Under the pieces are notes generated by a model. The model searched no databases, had not been told where the DNA came from, and was given only the letters and a program-made list of their open reading frames with translations. A stretch of 64,000 nt of DNA from Bacillus zhangzhouensis (lineage in GTDB: Bacteria > Bacillota > Bacilli > Bacillales > Bacillaceae), in NCBI RefSeq assembly GCF_000715205.1, contig NZ_JOTP01000012.1, positions 51,542 to 115,541 on the forward strand, read 5' to 3'. A program made the position numbers and the translations under genes. The first letter of the stretch is position 1. Each line of letters begins with the position of its first letter. Below, in pieces: positions 1-8,553 of the stretch.

Positions 1-95
1 GGACCGCCGTATACTAAGTGTTAGAAACAGGTCTACTGATAAAGAAGATTTGCGGGCTATTTCGCGTGCTGCGAACTGAAGGGAAATGAGCGTAT

Positions 96-224
96 ATGAC
101 CATCCATTTATTTTTTATTACATTGACGATCAAGCGTAAATATAAGGACATGGAAACCGTTCTTTACGAACAAGAAGTCGAAACATTTTATGAAGAAATG
201 AAACAGAAACAACTAAAGTTATGA
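96..224 (+). CDS. YrzI-family small protein (42 aa)
   Basis: A 42-residue ORF that opens MTIHLFFITLTIKRKY and ends in a charged helix rich in Glu and Lys. The hydrophobic N-terminus followed by a basic stretch matches my recollection of the Bacillus YrzI small-protein family, which has been suspected of a sporulation role. A purine-rich GAAGGG lies about 12 bases before the ATG, a rather long spacing. No partner gene is visible because the window starts just upstream. The family call rests on the N-terminal motif; function is unknown. Confidence 0.6.
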   Translation: MTIHLFFITLTIKRKYKDMETVLYEQEVETFYEEMKQKQLKL

Positions 225-549
225 ACTAAAACAGGACATCAATAATGAGAAAAGGTGGAAATTGACATATTTATGCTACTTGCATTGCTTGATTGTTATA
301 CGAGGAAGAAGGATCAGGTTTAGACACATTCCGCATTCCTCAAAGCACAGGTACGCCAATCCATACCCAACACAAAGAGAGCAGCAAGAAATGCTCAGAC
401 GTTAGAGGAACGATCACACCGCTGGTATAATGAAATAAGATTGATGTGATGAACGTTCAACTTTAGGATGCTGCATATACAGATCATCCGTTGTCTCGGC
501 CCAAACAATGCTGAAAAACATTTTATAGGAAATCAAGAGGTGGATTCAT
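225..549. other. Gene-poor stretch with a possible broken small ORF
   Basis: No intact gene seen. Around 305-435 two plus-strand frames each carry a plausible protein-like stretch (one containing QREQQEMLRR, the next LEERSHRWYNEI) that join only if one base is shifted, so this may be a frameshifted small gene. The last 15 bases hold the AGGTGG ribosome site of ada. Confidence 0.3.
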
Positions 550-1593
550 ATGATGATGACCGATGAACAAAAACATGAATTTTATCAAGCACTTGTTGAC
601 AAGAATCCGCAATATGACGGCACATTCTTTGCCTGTATTAAGACAACTGGTATCTTCTGTCATGCCACATGTACGGCTAGAAAGCCAAAATATGAAAACT
701 GTGAGTTTTTCTTTACCGCGGAGGAAGCACTGCTGGCAGGGTATCGTCCATGCAAGCGCTGCACACCATTAACATACCCTAACAGCATTCCCGAAGAAGT
801 CAAAACACTCGTTTCAGCAGTAGAAAAAAATCCTGAGAAACGCTGGAAGGAAGAGGACTTTCGCCAATTAGGGATTCACTCTGCCACAGCTCGAAGAAAA
901 TTTAAAGACATTTACGGCATGACCTTTGTTCAATATGCAAGATCACGCCGAATGGGACTTGCCTTTAAAGAAATTTTGAACGGAAAAAAAGTGATCGATC
1001 AGCAGGTCACCTTCGGCTATGAATCTTCAAGTGCCTTCAATGATGCATTTACGAAAATCATGGGGAATCCCCCTAAAAAAGCGCAGATTAACATTCTCTA
1101 TGCTAATTTTATTTCCACACCGGTCGGGCGGATGATCAGCGTGACAGATGCCACACATGTGTATTTACTGGAATTTATGGACAGGCGGGGACTCGAAAAA
1201 GAAATTGAAACATTAAGAAAGAAGCATCATGCCCGCATTTTAGTTGGAGAAACAAACGTCCATCAGCAATTGGCAAAGGAATTGGCCTTATATTTTGAGA
1301 AAAAGCTTACCAAGTTTACTGTGCCACTTTCCTTACATGGCACCCCTTTTCAAATGAAGGTGTGGGACATACTCTCACGTATTCCAGCAGGTGAAACAAG
1401 ATCATATAGAGACATTGCCAATATGCTTGGCGATCCGCACTTGGTTCGCGCGGTTGGCAATGCAAATGGTGCCAATCAAATGGCAATCATCATTCCATGC
1501 CACCGCGTCATTCAAACAAGTGGTGAGCTCGGTGGATACGGCGGCGGAGTCGAACGCAAGAAATATTTACTTCAGTTAGAACAGCTTGTATAA
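550..1593 (+). CDS. ada: Bifunctional Ada: methylphosphotriester/O6-methylguanine-DNA repair protein and regulator
   Basis: Repairs alkylated DNA by moving methyl groups irreversibly to its own cysteines, and activates transcription once methylated. Three parts are visible in 347 residues: an N-terminal Ada zinc domain with Cys37, Cys41 and the CKRC pair near 68-71; an AraC-type helix-turn-helix region (about 90-180, with ATARRKFKDIYG); and a C-terminal methyltransferase domain whose PCHRV motif puts the acceptor at about Cys317. B. subtilis splits these functions into AdaA and AdaB, so a single fused protein is the enterobacterial-style layout. AGGTGG lies 6 bases before the first of three ATGs. 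It stands alone, convergent with the next gene. Confidence 0.9.
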   Translation: MMMTDEQKHEFYQALVDKNPQYDGTFFACIKTTGIFCHATCTARKPKYENCEFFFTAEEALLAGYRPCKRCTPLTYPNSIPEEVKTLVSAVEKNPEKRWKEEDFRQLGIHSATARRKFKDIYGMTFVQYARSRRMGLAFKEILNGKKVIDQQVTFGYESSSAFNDAFTKIMGNPPKKAQINILYANFISTPVGRMISVTDATHVYLLEFMDRRGLEKEIETLRKKHHARILVGETNVHQQLAKELALYFEKKLTKFTVPLSLHGTPFQMKVWDILSRIPAGETRSYRDIANMLGDPHLVRAVGNANGANQMAIIIPCHRVIQTSGELGGYGGGVERKKYLLQLEQLV

Positions 1594-1599
1594 AAGAAA

Positions 1600-1634
1600 A
1601 AACGGCTCTCTTTATTGGTTAAGCGAGCCGTTTT
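1600..1634. terminator. Bidirectional terminator between ada and the GNAT gene
   Basis: AAAACGGCTC pairs with GAGCCGTTTT around a loop that contains the stop codon of the minus-strand gene. A-rich and T-rich flanks on the two sides fit use in both directions. Confidence 0.7.
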
Positions 1635-2157
1635 CTCCGTCACGGGTGATGCTGTATACATCAATGATTTGATCCCATTTTGAAATGGTTTTTTCTTTTT
1701 CCATGCCCAATTTTAAAGCGACCTTCACCGACGCTTCATTCTCAGGACGAATTAAGCTCACCATCCGTCTGACCTTCATTTCTTCAAAACCATAAGTCAG
1801 ACAGCCTTTTGCAGCCTCAGCAGCATACCCATTTCCCCACGCCGCTCTCTTTAGCATATAGCCGATTTCAAGCTCCGTTTGTCCTTCGATGTTTTGCAGC
1901 ACAATTCCGCTTTGCCCAAGCGGTTCCTTCGTTTCTTTATCTTCAATGATCCACAGGGAGGTATGGTACATGCGGTCATTTTTTTGATTCCAGGCAATCC
2001 ACTCTTTCGTCTGCTTTTCATCCTTTAAAGAAGGATAATACTTCATGACTTCTTCATCTTGGAACAACATTTCGTATAAGAATTTCGCATCATGCTCATC
2101 CATTGTTCTAAGTCTAAGGCGCTCTGTTTCGAGCACTGTCCGCGTTTGATGTTTCAT
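1612..2157 (-). CDS. GNAT N-acetyltransferase, RimJ/RimL type
   Basis: A 181-residue acetyltransferase. It opens with the TERLRLR motif typical of RimJ/RimL-like enzymes, carries the acetyl-CoA binding region around residues 95-130 (LEIGYMLKRAAWGNGYAAEA), and ends with the ENEASVKVALKLGM segment that closes the fold. Such proteins acetylate amino groups of proteins or small molecules; the substrate here cannot be read from sequence. GAAGGGAGG precedes the start. It lies 19 bases after the membrane-protein gene on the same strand, so the two may be co-transcribed. Confidence 0.85.
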   Translation of the reverse strand: MKHQTRTVLETERLRLRTMDEHDAKFLYEMLFQDEEVMKYYPSLKDEKQTKEWIAWNQKNDRMYHTSLWIIEDKETKEPLGQSGIVLQNIEGQTELEIGYMLKRAAWGNGYAAEAAKGCLTYGFEEMKVRRMVSLIRPENEASVKVALKLGMEKEKTISKWDQIIDVYSITRDGENGSLNQ

Positions 2158-2176
2158 CTGTTATCCTCCCTTCGCT

Positions 2177-2665
2177 CTACCTCTGAAAGATATCTCCGAA
2201 CAATCCATTTGAATCCGGGGCAAAGTAATGGAAGCCTGCGCCTGTTAAACTAGCTGCTAGCGCCGTCCACATCATTAAGCTAACCGTCATCCACACCGCC
2301 ACTTGTTTTCTTTTCGTACCGAAGCTCATACACATAAATGCCGCTAAATGACTGCCGATGATAAAAGGACCGACGAGCGCAAGACCAGGAAGACCATATC
2401 GTTCCCAAATCTTTCTGGCCCGTAGCTGCTTTTTCTCCCCTTTTTCATCACTTTTCTCTTCTTTTCTCTTCAACCGCCATGCTTTAAACCGGTCAACGAA
2501 GACAATAAGAAGCAAGACTGTAAGAAAGTTGCCGATGAATCCAATAATCGCCGTTGTTACAGGATGCAGTCCACTTAAGATCGCCAGTGGAACGACACCA
2601 ACCACTTCAAAAAAAGGCAAAGCAGCCAATACAAAAACAAGTACATATCCCCATACGATATCCAA
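2177..2665 (-). CDS. Small multidrug-export-like membrane protein (COG2426 type)
   Basis: A 162-residue integral membrane protein with about four hydrophobic segments, a highly charged cytoplasmic stretch near 65-85 (KRKEEKSDEKGEKK) and the GPFIIGSHLAAF segment typical of the small multidrug export family. Transport has been suggested for the family on thin evidence. The start is read as TTG at 2665 because AAGGGG lies 8 bases upstream and no ATG fits. Upstream of it is a 110-base gap after the HAAS gene. Confidence 0.7.
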   Translation of the reverse strand: MDIVWGYVLVFVLAALPFFEVVGVVPLAILSGLHPVTTAIIGFIGNFLTVLLLIVFVDRFKAWRLKRKEEKSDEKGEKKQLRARKIWERYGLPGLALVGPFIIGSHLAAFMCMSFGTKRKQVAVWMTVSLMMWTALAASLTGAGFHYFAPDSNGLFGDIFQR

Positions 2666-2775
2666 AAACAGAACCCCTTTTCATTTTTGTCCTCTTCCCA
2701 TTGTAAAGAAAAACATGATTCCATTTCTACATTTTTTTAGAAAAAGAAAAGCACATCGTTTAGGATGTGCTATGC

Positions 2776-3528
2776 TTACATTGAATGTTCATTTTTCTTG
2801 TTTGTTTTCCTTAAAAAAGTGATCGTGAGCAAAACTAAAATGACAATGGAGAGCAGACTTGTGGAAAGAAGCATCAGAGGCGATGTCCATCCAATCCATT
2901 CGAATAGAAGCTGCGGTCCGAAGAAGATCAGCGGAATCAGCGACACCATATTCGCTTTTAATATTGCATTAAATAAGACAATACACAGCAGCATAAGAAG
3001 AATGACGCCCCATCTTTGACTCGAGGTAAGCACAAGTAAGGGTGTGCCAAGTTTTTGATCCAATAATTTCACTGTGATCATGGCGGTCATCTGAAAAACA
3101 CCTAATATCCAAAAGTAAAAAAAAGCCCTCCTGCTTGTTTGAAAAGCAGACGCTCTAAACATCACAATGGTCATGATGACATTGGCCACTATAATCAGCG
3201 GATAACCAATGAGTGCATACCAAGAATACGATAAACTTTGACTGATGGCGTCTGCTAAAATCATGTAAAAGAGCGATCCAATTAAAAAAGCACTGACAAA
3301 CGGAACCCAGTCTTTATAATTTCTAGAAAGCTCTTTTGCTAACTCGTCAGCAAAGCCCCGCGGATCTCCGCCGAACACATCCTCACCTGTTTTACCATCT
3401 TTTTCAGCGTCGACAGCGTGTGTCGTCAGTTCATCCATCAGCTCGTCAATGTCGTCCTGATTTTTCCCCTTTGATATGAGATAGAGTTTCAGCTCTAGTA
3501 AGATGTGTCTTGTTTCTTTTGATACCAT
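2776..3528 (-). CDS. HAAS-domain membrane protein, partner of PadR
   Basis: 250 residues: a soluble N-terminal helical domain (about 1-70, with DELMDELTTHAVDAEKDGK) of the HAAS type, then several membrane segments to the C-terminus. Proteins of this build sit next to PadR regulators in many Firmicutes and are thought to sense envelope state, but no biochemical function is settled. It begins 4 bases after the PadR gene stop, so it is translated from the same mRNA and is very likely controlled by it. AAGGGAAG lies before the ATG. Confidence 0.7.
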   Translation of the reverse strand: MVSKETRHILLELKLYLISKGKNQDDIDELMDELTTHAVDAEKDGKTGEDVFGGDPRGFADELAKELSRNYKDWVPFVSAFLIGSLFYMILADAISQSLSYSWYALIGYPLIIVANVIMTIVMFRASAFQTSRRAFFYFWILGVFQMTAMITVKLLDQKLGTPLLVLTSSQRWGVILLMLLCIVLFNAILKANMVSLIPLIFFGPQLLFEWIGWTSPLMLLSTSLLSIVILVLLTITFLRKTNKKNEHSM

Positions 3529-3532
3529 ATTC

Positions 3533-3859
3533 TCACTTCCCTTTATGTAATAAGCGCTCTACATTTCCTGACAGCTCATTCCAGCGTGCGATAAAATCTG
3601 TTAGCACTTGTTCTCCCGCTTGAGTGAGCGTATAGTATTTCCTTTTCGGTCCACTTGAGGATGCTTTTGTGACAGTGCTCACTAGCTGTTCTTTTTGCAT
3701 ACGCAGCAGAATCGGATAAATACTTCCTTCACTAATTTGATCAAACCCATAATGCGCGAGCTTCTTCGTCATTTCATACCCATAAATTTCACCTTCAGAA
3801 ATAATCGACAGCAGGCAGCCTTCTAAAATTCCTTTTAGCATTTGTGTTGATGTTGTCAT
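3533..3859 (-). CDS. PadR-family transcriptional repressor
   Basis: A short winged-helix repressor of about 108 residues. The PadR signature runs from LKGILEGCLLSIISEGEIYGYEM through EGSIYPILLRMQKEQLV and the wing (GPKRKYYTLT), followed by a dimerisation helix. The start is placed at the second of two adjacent ATGs because GGAGG sits 7 bases before it; a longer upstream reading has no ribosome site. The gene leads a two-gene unit with the HAAS membrane protein and is preceded by two identical-arm palindromes, so autoregulation is likely. Confidence 0.85.
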   Translation of the reverse strand: MTTSTQMLKGILEGCLLSIISEGEIYGYEMTKKLAHYGFDQISEGSIYPILLRMQKEQLVSTVTKASSSGPKRKYYTLTQAGEQVLTDFIARWNELSGNVERLLHKGK

Positions 3860-3879
3860 CATTGATCCTCCGATTTCAG

Positions 3880-3936
3880 TATCTTGTATCACAAGATAGC
3901 TTCATCTTAACACACACTATCTTGCCATGCAAGATA
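3880..3936. promoter_or_regulatory. Twin operator TATCTTG-N5-CAAGATA before the PadR gene
   Basis: Two 19-bp palindromes, at 3880-3898 and 3918-3936, share the arms TATCTTG and CAAGATA with different 5-base centres. Their centres are 38 bp apart, just upstream of the PadR start. Different spacers with conserved arms point to protein binding rather than chance. Confidence 0.75.
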
Positions 3937-3945
3937 CCATGATAG

Positions 3946-3975
3946 AAAAAAATCACCGCTTAAAGGGTGATTTTT
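3946..3975 (-). terminator. Terminator at the end of the thioesterase gene
   Basis: AAAATCACC pairs with GGGTGATTTT around a short loop. Read on the minus strand it follows the thioesterase coding end and runs into a T-rich tail. Confidence 0.65.
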
Positions 3976-4495
3976 ACGCCCATGGTTTATCTGTCCCAAG
4001 TGCGTCAGCCAATGCTTTACTATGCTTTCGGCGGCTTTTTCTTTCCTCTGCTCGCTGCTTCGCTGTTTGATGCAGCATGATTTCTTCCTCTGTTTCCGGC
4101 ATGACTTGTGGGACTTTCTTTGGCTTCCCGTTTTCATCTAACGAGACAAAGGTAAGAAATGAAGTCGCTGCGAGTCTGCGCTCTCCAGACATCAAGTTTT
4201 CTTTGATGACCTTGACGAACACTTCCATAGAAGACGTGCCGACCCATGTGACATAGGACTCTAAACATACCGACTCCTTTTGTCCAATCGGCTCTAAAAA
4301 ATCAACTGAATCCATTGATGCCGTGACCGTTTCACATCGGCTGTGTCTTGCTGCCGAGATGGAGGCAATATCATCTATATAACTCATTAATTTACCGCCA
4401 AATAATGTTTGATGGTTATTCGTATCGAGAGGGAAAACCCTGCTTGTTTTAACGACTTTTGATTCTTTACAATACTTGAAATTTTCTTCACTCAT
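3974..4495 (-). CDS. ykhA: Acyl-CoA thioesterase, hotdog fold (YkhA-like)
   Basis: Hydrolyses acyl-CoA to free acid and CoA. The protein (about 173 residues) has the single hotdog domain of the YciA/YkhA type: LDTNNHQTLFGGKLMSYIDD with the catalytic Asp near the N-terminus, then the MDSVDFLEPI strand and the FLTFVSLDENGKP strand, and a charged C-terminal tail. The third ATG is preferred because GGGG lies 8 bases before it; starts 3 or 6 bases earlier are possible. In B. subtilis ykhA is also close to ykgA and the ykf genes, which supports the name. Confidence 0.82.
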   Translation of the reverse strand: MSEENFKYCKESKVVKTSRVFPLDTNNHQTLFGGKLMSYIDDIASISAARHSRCETVTASMDSVDFLEPIGQKESVCLESYVTWVGTSSMEVFVKVIKENLMSGERRLAATSFLTFVSLDENGKPKKVPQVMPETEEEIMLHQTAKQRAEERKSRRKHSKALADALGTDKPWA

Positions 4496-4674
4496 CATCA
4501 TAGCCCCTTCTTGCTGATTTCTTTGATGCGGAACGCTTTTTATTAAACACTATTCTTTTAGGTTTGTCTAAACTTTTTGCTTTAGTCTCACATGAGAGAT
4601 TTTCTTTCGGAAATGTTTCAACATTTACTAGAAGGAGGAATAATAGAACTATCTACGAACAAGGAGGCCATTTG

Positions 4675-5535
4675 ATGGATTCTATGAAATCAGAGAAAGT
4701 GTACAAAACACCGCACTGTATGAGTGAATATGATGATTTACAAGAAGTCCTCTTGTGTAGCCCTATCTATATGGAAATCAAACAAATCATCAACGAAACC
4801 CAAAAGCATTTTGCTAGAGAAAATATTTCTCAAATCAAAGCAGTGGCTCAGCATAAGCAGCTGATTCAAACGTTAAAACACCATCATGTACGGCCTACCC
4901 TGCTTCCTGCAAATGACCGCTTCCCTGAACAAGTCTTCACTCGGGATATTGGGTTTATGATTGGACATACCTTATTTGTGTCAAACATGGCCGCTCCGGT
5001 TCGACAAGGAGAAGAACAATCCTTAAAAGAGTGGGCTCAGGCAAAGGGATGGACATCCGTCACCCTGACAGAAGGAACAATTGAAGGCGGCGATGTGCTT
5101 GTGGATCAGACCCGCGTATTTGTTGGAACGAGCAAAAGAACAAATCCAGCCGCTATCCATCAGCTAAAAAAAGAACTGCCGAATCACGACATCTTTCCCA
5201 TTCATCTTCCTTCTCATATTTTGCACCTCGATTGTGTAATGAATATTCTTTCTCATGAGGAGATATTGATTTACCCTGAAGCCTTCACCAAAGAGGATCT
5301 TCACTTGCTCAAAAAGCATTATGACCTGATTGAAATAAGTGAACAAGAGCAATTCACACTTGGACCAAATGTTTTATCCATTGGGCAGAAAAAAGTGATC
5401 AGCTTGCCCATCAATCAAGAAACAAATGCTGCATTAACCGCTCATGGGTACACCGTCATTGAAGTGGATTTTTCAGAAATTATTAAATCTGGCGGCTCTT
5501 TTCGATGCTGCACACTGCCTATTCGGCGTTCATAA
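4675..5535 (+). CDS. ykgA: Dimethylarginine dimethylaminohydrolase-like amidinotransferase-fold enzyme (YkgA)
   Basis: A 286-residue member of the guanidine-modifying superfamily that includes arginine deiminase and DDAH. Visible landmarks are FTRDIGFMIG (substrate-binding Asp), EGTIEGGDVL, the catalytic His in LHLDCVMNIL and the nucleophilic Cys in SGGSFRCCT close to the C-terminus. The natural substrate is not certain; N-methylated arginine or a related guanidine is the family expectation. AAGGAGG precedes the ATG at 4675; the frame is open further upstream without a ribosome site. It faces ykfD across a shared terminator, as in the B. subtilis neighbourhood. Confidence 0.8.
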   Translation: MDSMKSEKVYKTPHCMSEYDDLQEVLLCSPIYMEIKQIINETQKHFARENISQIKAVAQHKQLIQTLKHHHVRPTLLPANDRFPEQVFTRDIGFMIGHTLFVSNMAAPVRQGEEQSLKEWAQAKGWTSVTLTEGTIEGGDVLVDQTRVFVGTSKRTNPAAIHQLKKELPNHDIFPIHLPSHILHLDCVMNILSHEEILIYPEAFTKEDLHLLKKHYDLIEISEQEQFTLGPNVLSIGQKKVISLPINQETNAALTAHGYTVIEVDFSEIIKSGGSFRCCTLPIRRS

Positions 5536-5539
5536 TTAC

Positions 5540-5573
5540 AAAAAAGCCAGCTAGTTTACTTGCTGGCTTTTTT
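5540..5573. terminator. Bidirectional terminator between ykgA and ykfD
   Basis: AAAAAAGCCAGC pairs with GCTGGCTTTTTT around a 10-base loop; poly-A and poly-T runs suit both converging genes. Confidence 0.9.
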
Positions 5574-5597
5574 GCGACTTGTCCTATTTTCATGGCT

Positions 5598-6566
5598 TTA
5601 TTTTCTATCGTATAAATGACAGGCAACTTCATGTCCTTCTTCCGCTGCTTGTAATGTCGGTTTTTTTTCAGCACAGACGTCCATGGCGGCAGGACATCTT
5701 GTTCGAAATACACAGCCGCTTGGCGGGTTCACTGGACTTGGAATTTCTCCTTTTAAAATGAATCTTTTGCGCTTGTCCTCCACGTCAGGATCTGGAATCG
5801 GGATAGCAGATAGCAGAGCCTGTGTATACGGATGCAGCGGCGTCTTATATAAAGCATCACTACTGGTCATTTCCACGAGATGTCCTAAATACATCACACC
5901 AATTCGATCGCTAATATATTTGACCATAGACAAATCATGCGCAATGAATAGAAACGTTAATCCTTCCTCTTTTTGCAGCTTTTTCAGCAAATTCACGACC
6001 TGCGCTTGAACGGATACATCTAGTGCAGAAATCGGCTCATCTGCCACAATAAATTTTGGCGCTAAGGCAAGTGCTCTTGCAATTCCTATTCTCTGCCTCT
6101 GTCCTCCGCTAAATTCATGCGGATAGCGGGTGGCGAAATCATAGCTTAGCCCTACCGCTTCAAGTAGTTCTTTCACGCGGGCGATCCTTTTCTTTTGACT
6201 CCCATAAAGGTTATGGATCTCCATCGGTTCCAGCATAATATCTTTTACTGACAGCCTTGGGTTTAAAGATGAATACGGATCTTGAAACACCATTTGGATT
6301 TGTCTATTGAAATCAAATGCTTCTCTTTTAGACAGGTGGTGAAGACTTTTTCCTTCATACAAGGCTTCGCCATCTGTCGGGTCGTAAAGCCGCATGAGCA
6401 CCTTTCCAAGTGTGGATTTGCCGCAGCCGGACTCGCCAACGAGACCAAAGGTTTCGCCTTGTTTCAGCTGAAAAGAAACGCCGTCTAATGCTTTTAAGGT
6501 TCTTCCTTTGGCTAGATGAAAATGTTTTTTTAGATTGCTAACTTGTAAAAGTGGTTCAACTGCCAT
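5598..6566 (-). CDS. ykfD: Oligopeptide ABC transporter ATPase YkfD
   Basis: ATP-binding subunit of the OppF/DppF class, likely working with the Dpp permease to import cell-wall peptides. Walker A is GESGCGKST (about residue 45), the signature is FSGGQRQRIGIARAL, Walker B is FIVADEPISALD, and the C-terminus has the Cys-rich oligopeptide-type tail (SGCVFRTRCPAAMDVC) seen in iron-sulfur-containing peptide ATPases. The start is put at the ATG that overlaps the ykfC stop (TGATG), with GGGGGAAGG upstream; this matches translational coupling. Last gene of the dpp-ykf cluster. Confidence 0.9.
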   Translation of the reverse strand: MAVEPLLQVSNLKKHFHLAKGRTLKALDGVSFQLKQGETFGLVGESGCGKSTLGKVLMRLYDPTDGEALYEGKSLHHLSKREAFDFNRQIQMVFQDPYSSLNPRLSVKDIMLEPMEIHNLYGSQKKRIARVKELLEAVGLSYDFATRYPHEFSGGQRQRIGIARALALAPKFIVADEPISALDVSVQAQVVNLLKKLQKEEGLTFLFIAHDLSMVKYISDRIGVMYLGHLVEMTSSDALYKTPLHPYTQALLSAIPIPDPDVEDKRKRFILKGEIPSPVNPPSGCVFRTRCPAAMDVCAEKKPTLQAAEEGHEVACHLYDRK

Positions 6567-7474
6567 CACACCTTCCCCCTTTCGTTTGGCAAATACCGCC
6601 TTGCACCTGCCCATTCTCTCTCATATGAAGTGCCAGAAAGGGAAAGAAGCTCAATTTGTTTGCCGGTTTTAGGCGAGTGAAGCATGAGGCCATCTCCCGC
6701 ATATATCCCAACATGGCGAACAGCTCCCTTGCCGTTTTCATTTGCAAAAAACATCAGATCACCTTGTTCTAAATCGCTTGATGTGACCGGGGTTCCTTGA
6801 ACTGCTTGATCACTTGCGTCTCTTGGCAAAAGATATCCGCACGCTTTGTACATGCTGTAAGCAAAACCGGAACAGTCGTAGCCAAAGCTGCTCATGCCGC
6901 CCCATAAATACGAAAGCCCGATAAATTGTTTTCCAATGTCTAAAGCATCCTTTCCGGTCATAGTGAAAGGTAACGAAACCGAACGCACATCCTCTTTTTT
7001 GATTTCTCTTCTTCCTACTGGGGTAAGAACATGAAAATGATCACTGGCTTCTTCAACCACTGCCAGCTCTGTTAAAAAACTAACCTCCATATCCTCTTTC
7101 CCTTTTTGATATAACACGGCTTTTTTCTGATCTACGACATGGGTTGTAGCTGGCGCACCCTCCTCCGTTACTTGCTTTAATTGCTGAACAGGGATATAGC
7201 CAGGGTAGCCTTGCGGATGTTTCCGGCTTGCCTGCTGAGGGATTACGACTCTCATCCACCCGTCTGTCTCTTTTAATCCAATGACTCGTTCGCCGAGCAG
7301 CACTTGCGATTGAATCAGATTTTCTTCACATAAAGCCAATTTTTCTTCATACGTTTGCTGGTCAATCCACTCTTTGATTTTGACGGAGCCCTGAAGAATC
7401 TTCCGATCGATTTCTCTTGGCGACTGCGGCGCTGTCCATACATTCGCGACTGGAACCTTTGATTCATATATCAT
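6566..7474 (-). CDS. ykfC: Gamma-D-glutamyl-L-diamino acid endopeptidase YkfC (NlpC/P60)
   Basis: Cuts the gamma-D-Glu to diamino acid bond of murein peptides, releasing L-Ala-D-Glu for the YkfB epimerase. About 302 residues: SH3-like regions in the first 170, then an NlpC/P60 domain with the catalytic Cys in YDCSGFAYSMY, His in VRHVGIYAG and a third polar residue in MLHSPKTG. No signal peptide, in line with a cytoplasmic recycling role. The start ATG overlaps the ykfB stop (TGATG), with AAAGGAG 7 bases upstream. Both neighbours act on the same peptides. Confidence 0.92.
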   Translation of the reverse strand: MIYESKVPVANVWTAPQSPREIDRKILQGSVKIKEWIDQQTYEEKLALCEENLIQSQVLLGERVIGLKETDGWMRVVIPQQASRKHPQGYPGYIPVQQLKQVTEEGAPATTHVVDQKKAVLYQKGKEDMEVSFLTELAVVEEASDHFHVLTPVGRREIKKEDVRSVSLPFTMTGKDALDIGKQFIGLSYLWGGMSSFGYDCSGFAYSMYKACGYLLPRDASDQAVQGTPVTSSDLEQGDLMFFANENGKGAVRHVGIYAGDGLMLHSPKTGKQIELLSLSGTSYEREWAGARRYLPNERGKV

Positions 7475-8553
7475 CACGAGACTCCTTTCACTCCTTGAAT
7501 GCCTAACCCATGATGTGGCGGAAAGAATATATCTTTTCCTTTGTACACGATTCCTCCGTCTATTAAGTCCTCTTTTAGCAAAAGCGGGGCATCAAAGTCG
7601 TAGCGGGTAATATTCTGCTGGCTTGCGGCGAGATGAGCGGCTGCTGTAATACCAAGTTTGGTCTCAATCATACTGCCAACCATGCACTTTACGCCGTAAG
7701 CTTCTGCTAAACCATTGATTTTCAGTGCTTCTTTTATACCGCCTGATTTCATTAATTTTAAATTCAGCAGATCACAGCTTCTCGTTTCAAGCACCTTGAT
7801 TGCATCATGGAATCCGAAAATGCTTTCATCCGCCATAATCAACGTGTCTGTTGCTTCTGTCACCCGGCGCAGGCCTTCGATGTCTTCTTTAGGCACTGGT
7901 TGCTCAACTAATTCGATATTCAGCGCCTCCATTTTCCGAATGGCCACGATCGCTTCCTTCCACGTCCAGCCCTGGTTCGCGTCGAGCCTGATTTGAATAT
8001 CCGGCCCGACTTTTTCTCGAATCCGCTTGATGCGCTGAATATCAGTGTCTATGTCATCTTTTCCTACTTTTATCTTTAAAGTAGGAAAGCCTTCAGCTAC
8101 ATATTGCTTCGCATCTTCCGCCATCTCTAGCGGCCGGTTGACACTGACCGTATAATCGGTTTCAAGCTGATCGCGATAACCGCCAAGGTATTGATAAAGC
8201 GGAAGCCCTGCCTGTTTCGCTAAGCCATCATAAATCGCCATATCAATTGCAGCCTTTGCACTTGTGTTCCTAGCGAGCACACGGTCTATAGCTGAAAAGA
8301 TTTGTTCATATTGCGACAATGAAGTCCCAAGCAAGATCGGCCTGATCACTTCACAGATGGCATAGTCAATGCTTTCTAGCGTTTCACCAGTAATCACCGA
8401 TGTTGGAACTGCTTCTCCGTAGCTGATATCACCTTGATCATATGTGATGATGACGATCAGAGATGCTGCGTCATACACCGTTCTTAAAGCGGTTTTGAAC
8501 GGCTTCTTTAGCGGTACATTCGTTCTGCATGTACGAACATCTACGATTTTCAT
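7474..8553 (-). CDS. ykfB: L-Ala-D/L-Glu epimerase YkfB
   Basis: Enolase-superfamily epimerase that converts L-Ala-D-Glu to L-Ala-L-Glu so that peptidases can finish degrading murein peptides. It has 359 residues with TLKIKVGKDD carrying the first catalytic Lys, RLDANQGW, VEQPVPKED and MADESIFG for metal ligands, and LNLKLMKSGG with the second Lys. The MKIVDVRT start is chosen because its ATG overlaps the ykfA stop by 4 bases (ATGA); a longer open frame upstream lies entirely within ykfA. The order ykfA-B-C-D equals that of B. subtilis. Confidence 0.93.
   Translation of the reverse strand: MKIVDVRTCRTNVPLKKPFKTALRTVYDAASLIVIITYDQGDISYGEAVPTSVITGETLESIDYAICEVIRPILLGTSLSQYEQIFSAIDRVLARNTSAKAAIDMAIYDGLAKQAGLPLYQYLGGYRDQLETDYTVSVNRPLEMAEDAKQYVAEGFPTLKIKVGKDDIDTDIQRIKRIREKVGPDIQIRLDANQGWTWKEAIVAIRKMEALNIELVEQPVPKEDIEGLRRVTEATDTLIMADESIFGFHDAIKVLETRSCDLLNLKLMKSGGIKEALKINGLAEAYGVKCMVGSMIETKLGITAAAHLAASQQNITRYDFDAPLLLKEDLIDGGIVYKGKDIFFPPHHGLGIQGVKGVS

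Noticed and set aside
2358..2822. Long plus-strand ORF antisense to the small membrane protein
   Set aside because: Its composition is that of a shadow frame, and the minus-strand gene has a ribosome site and a family match.
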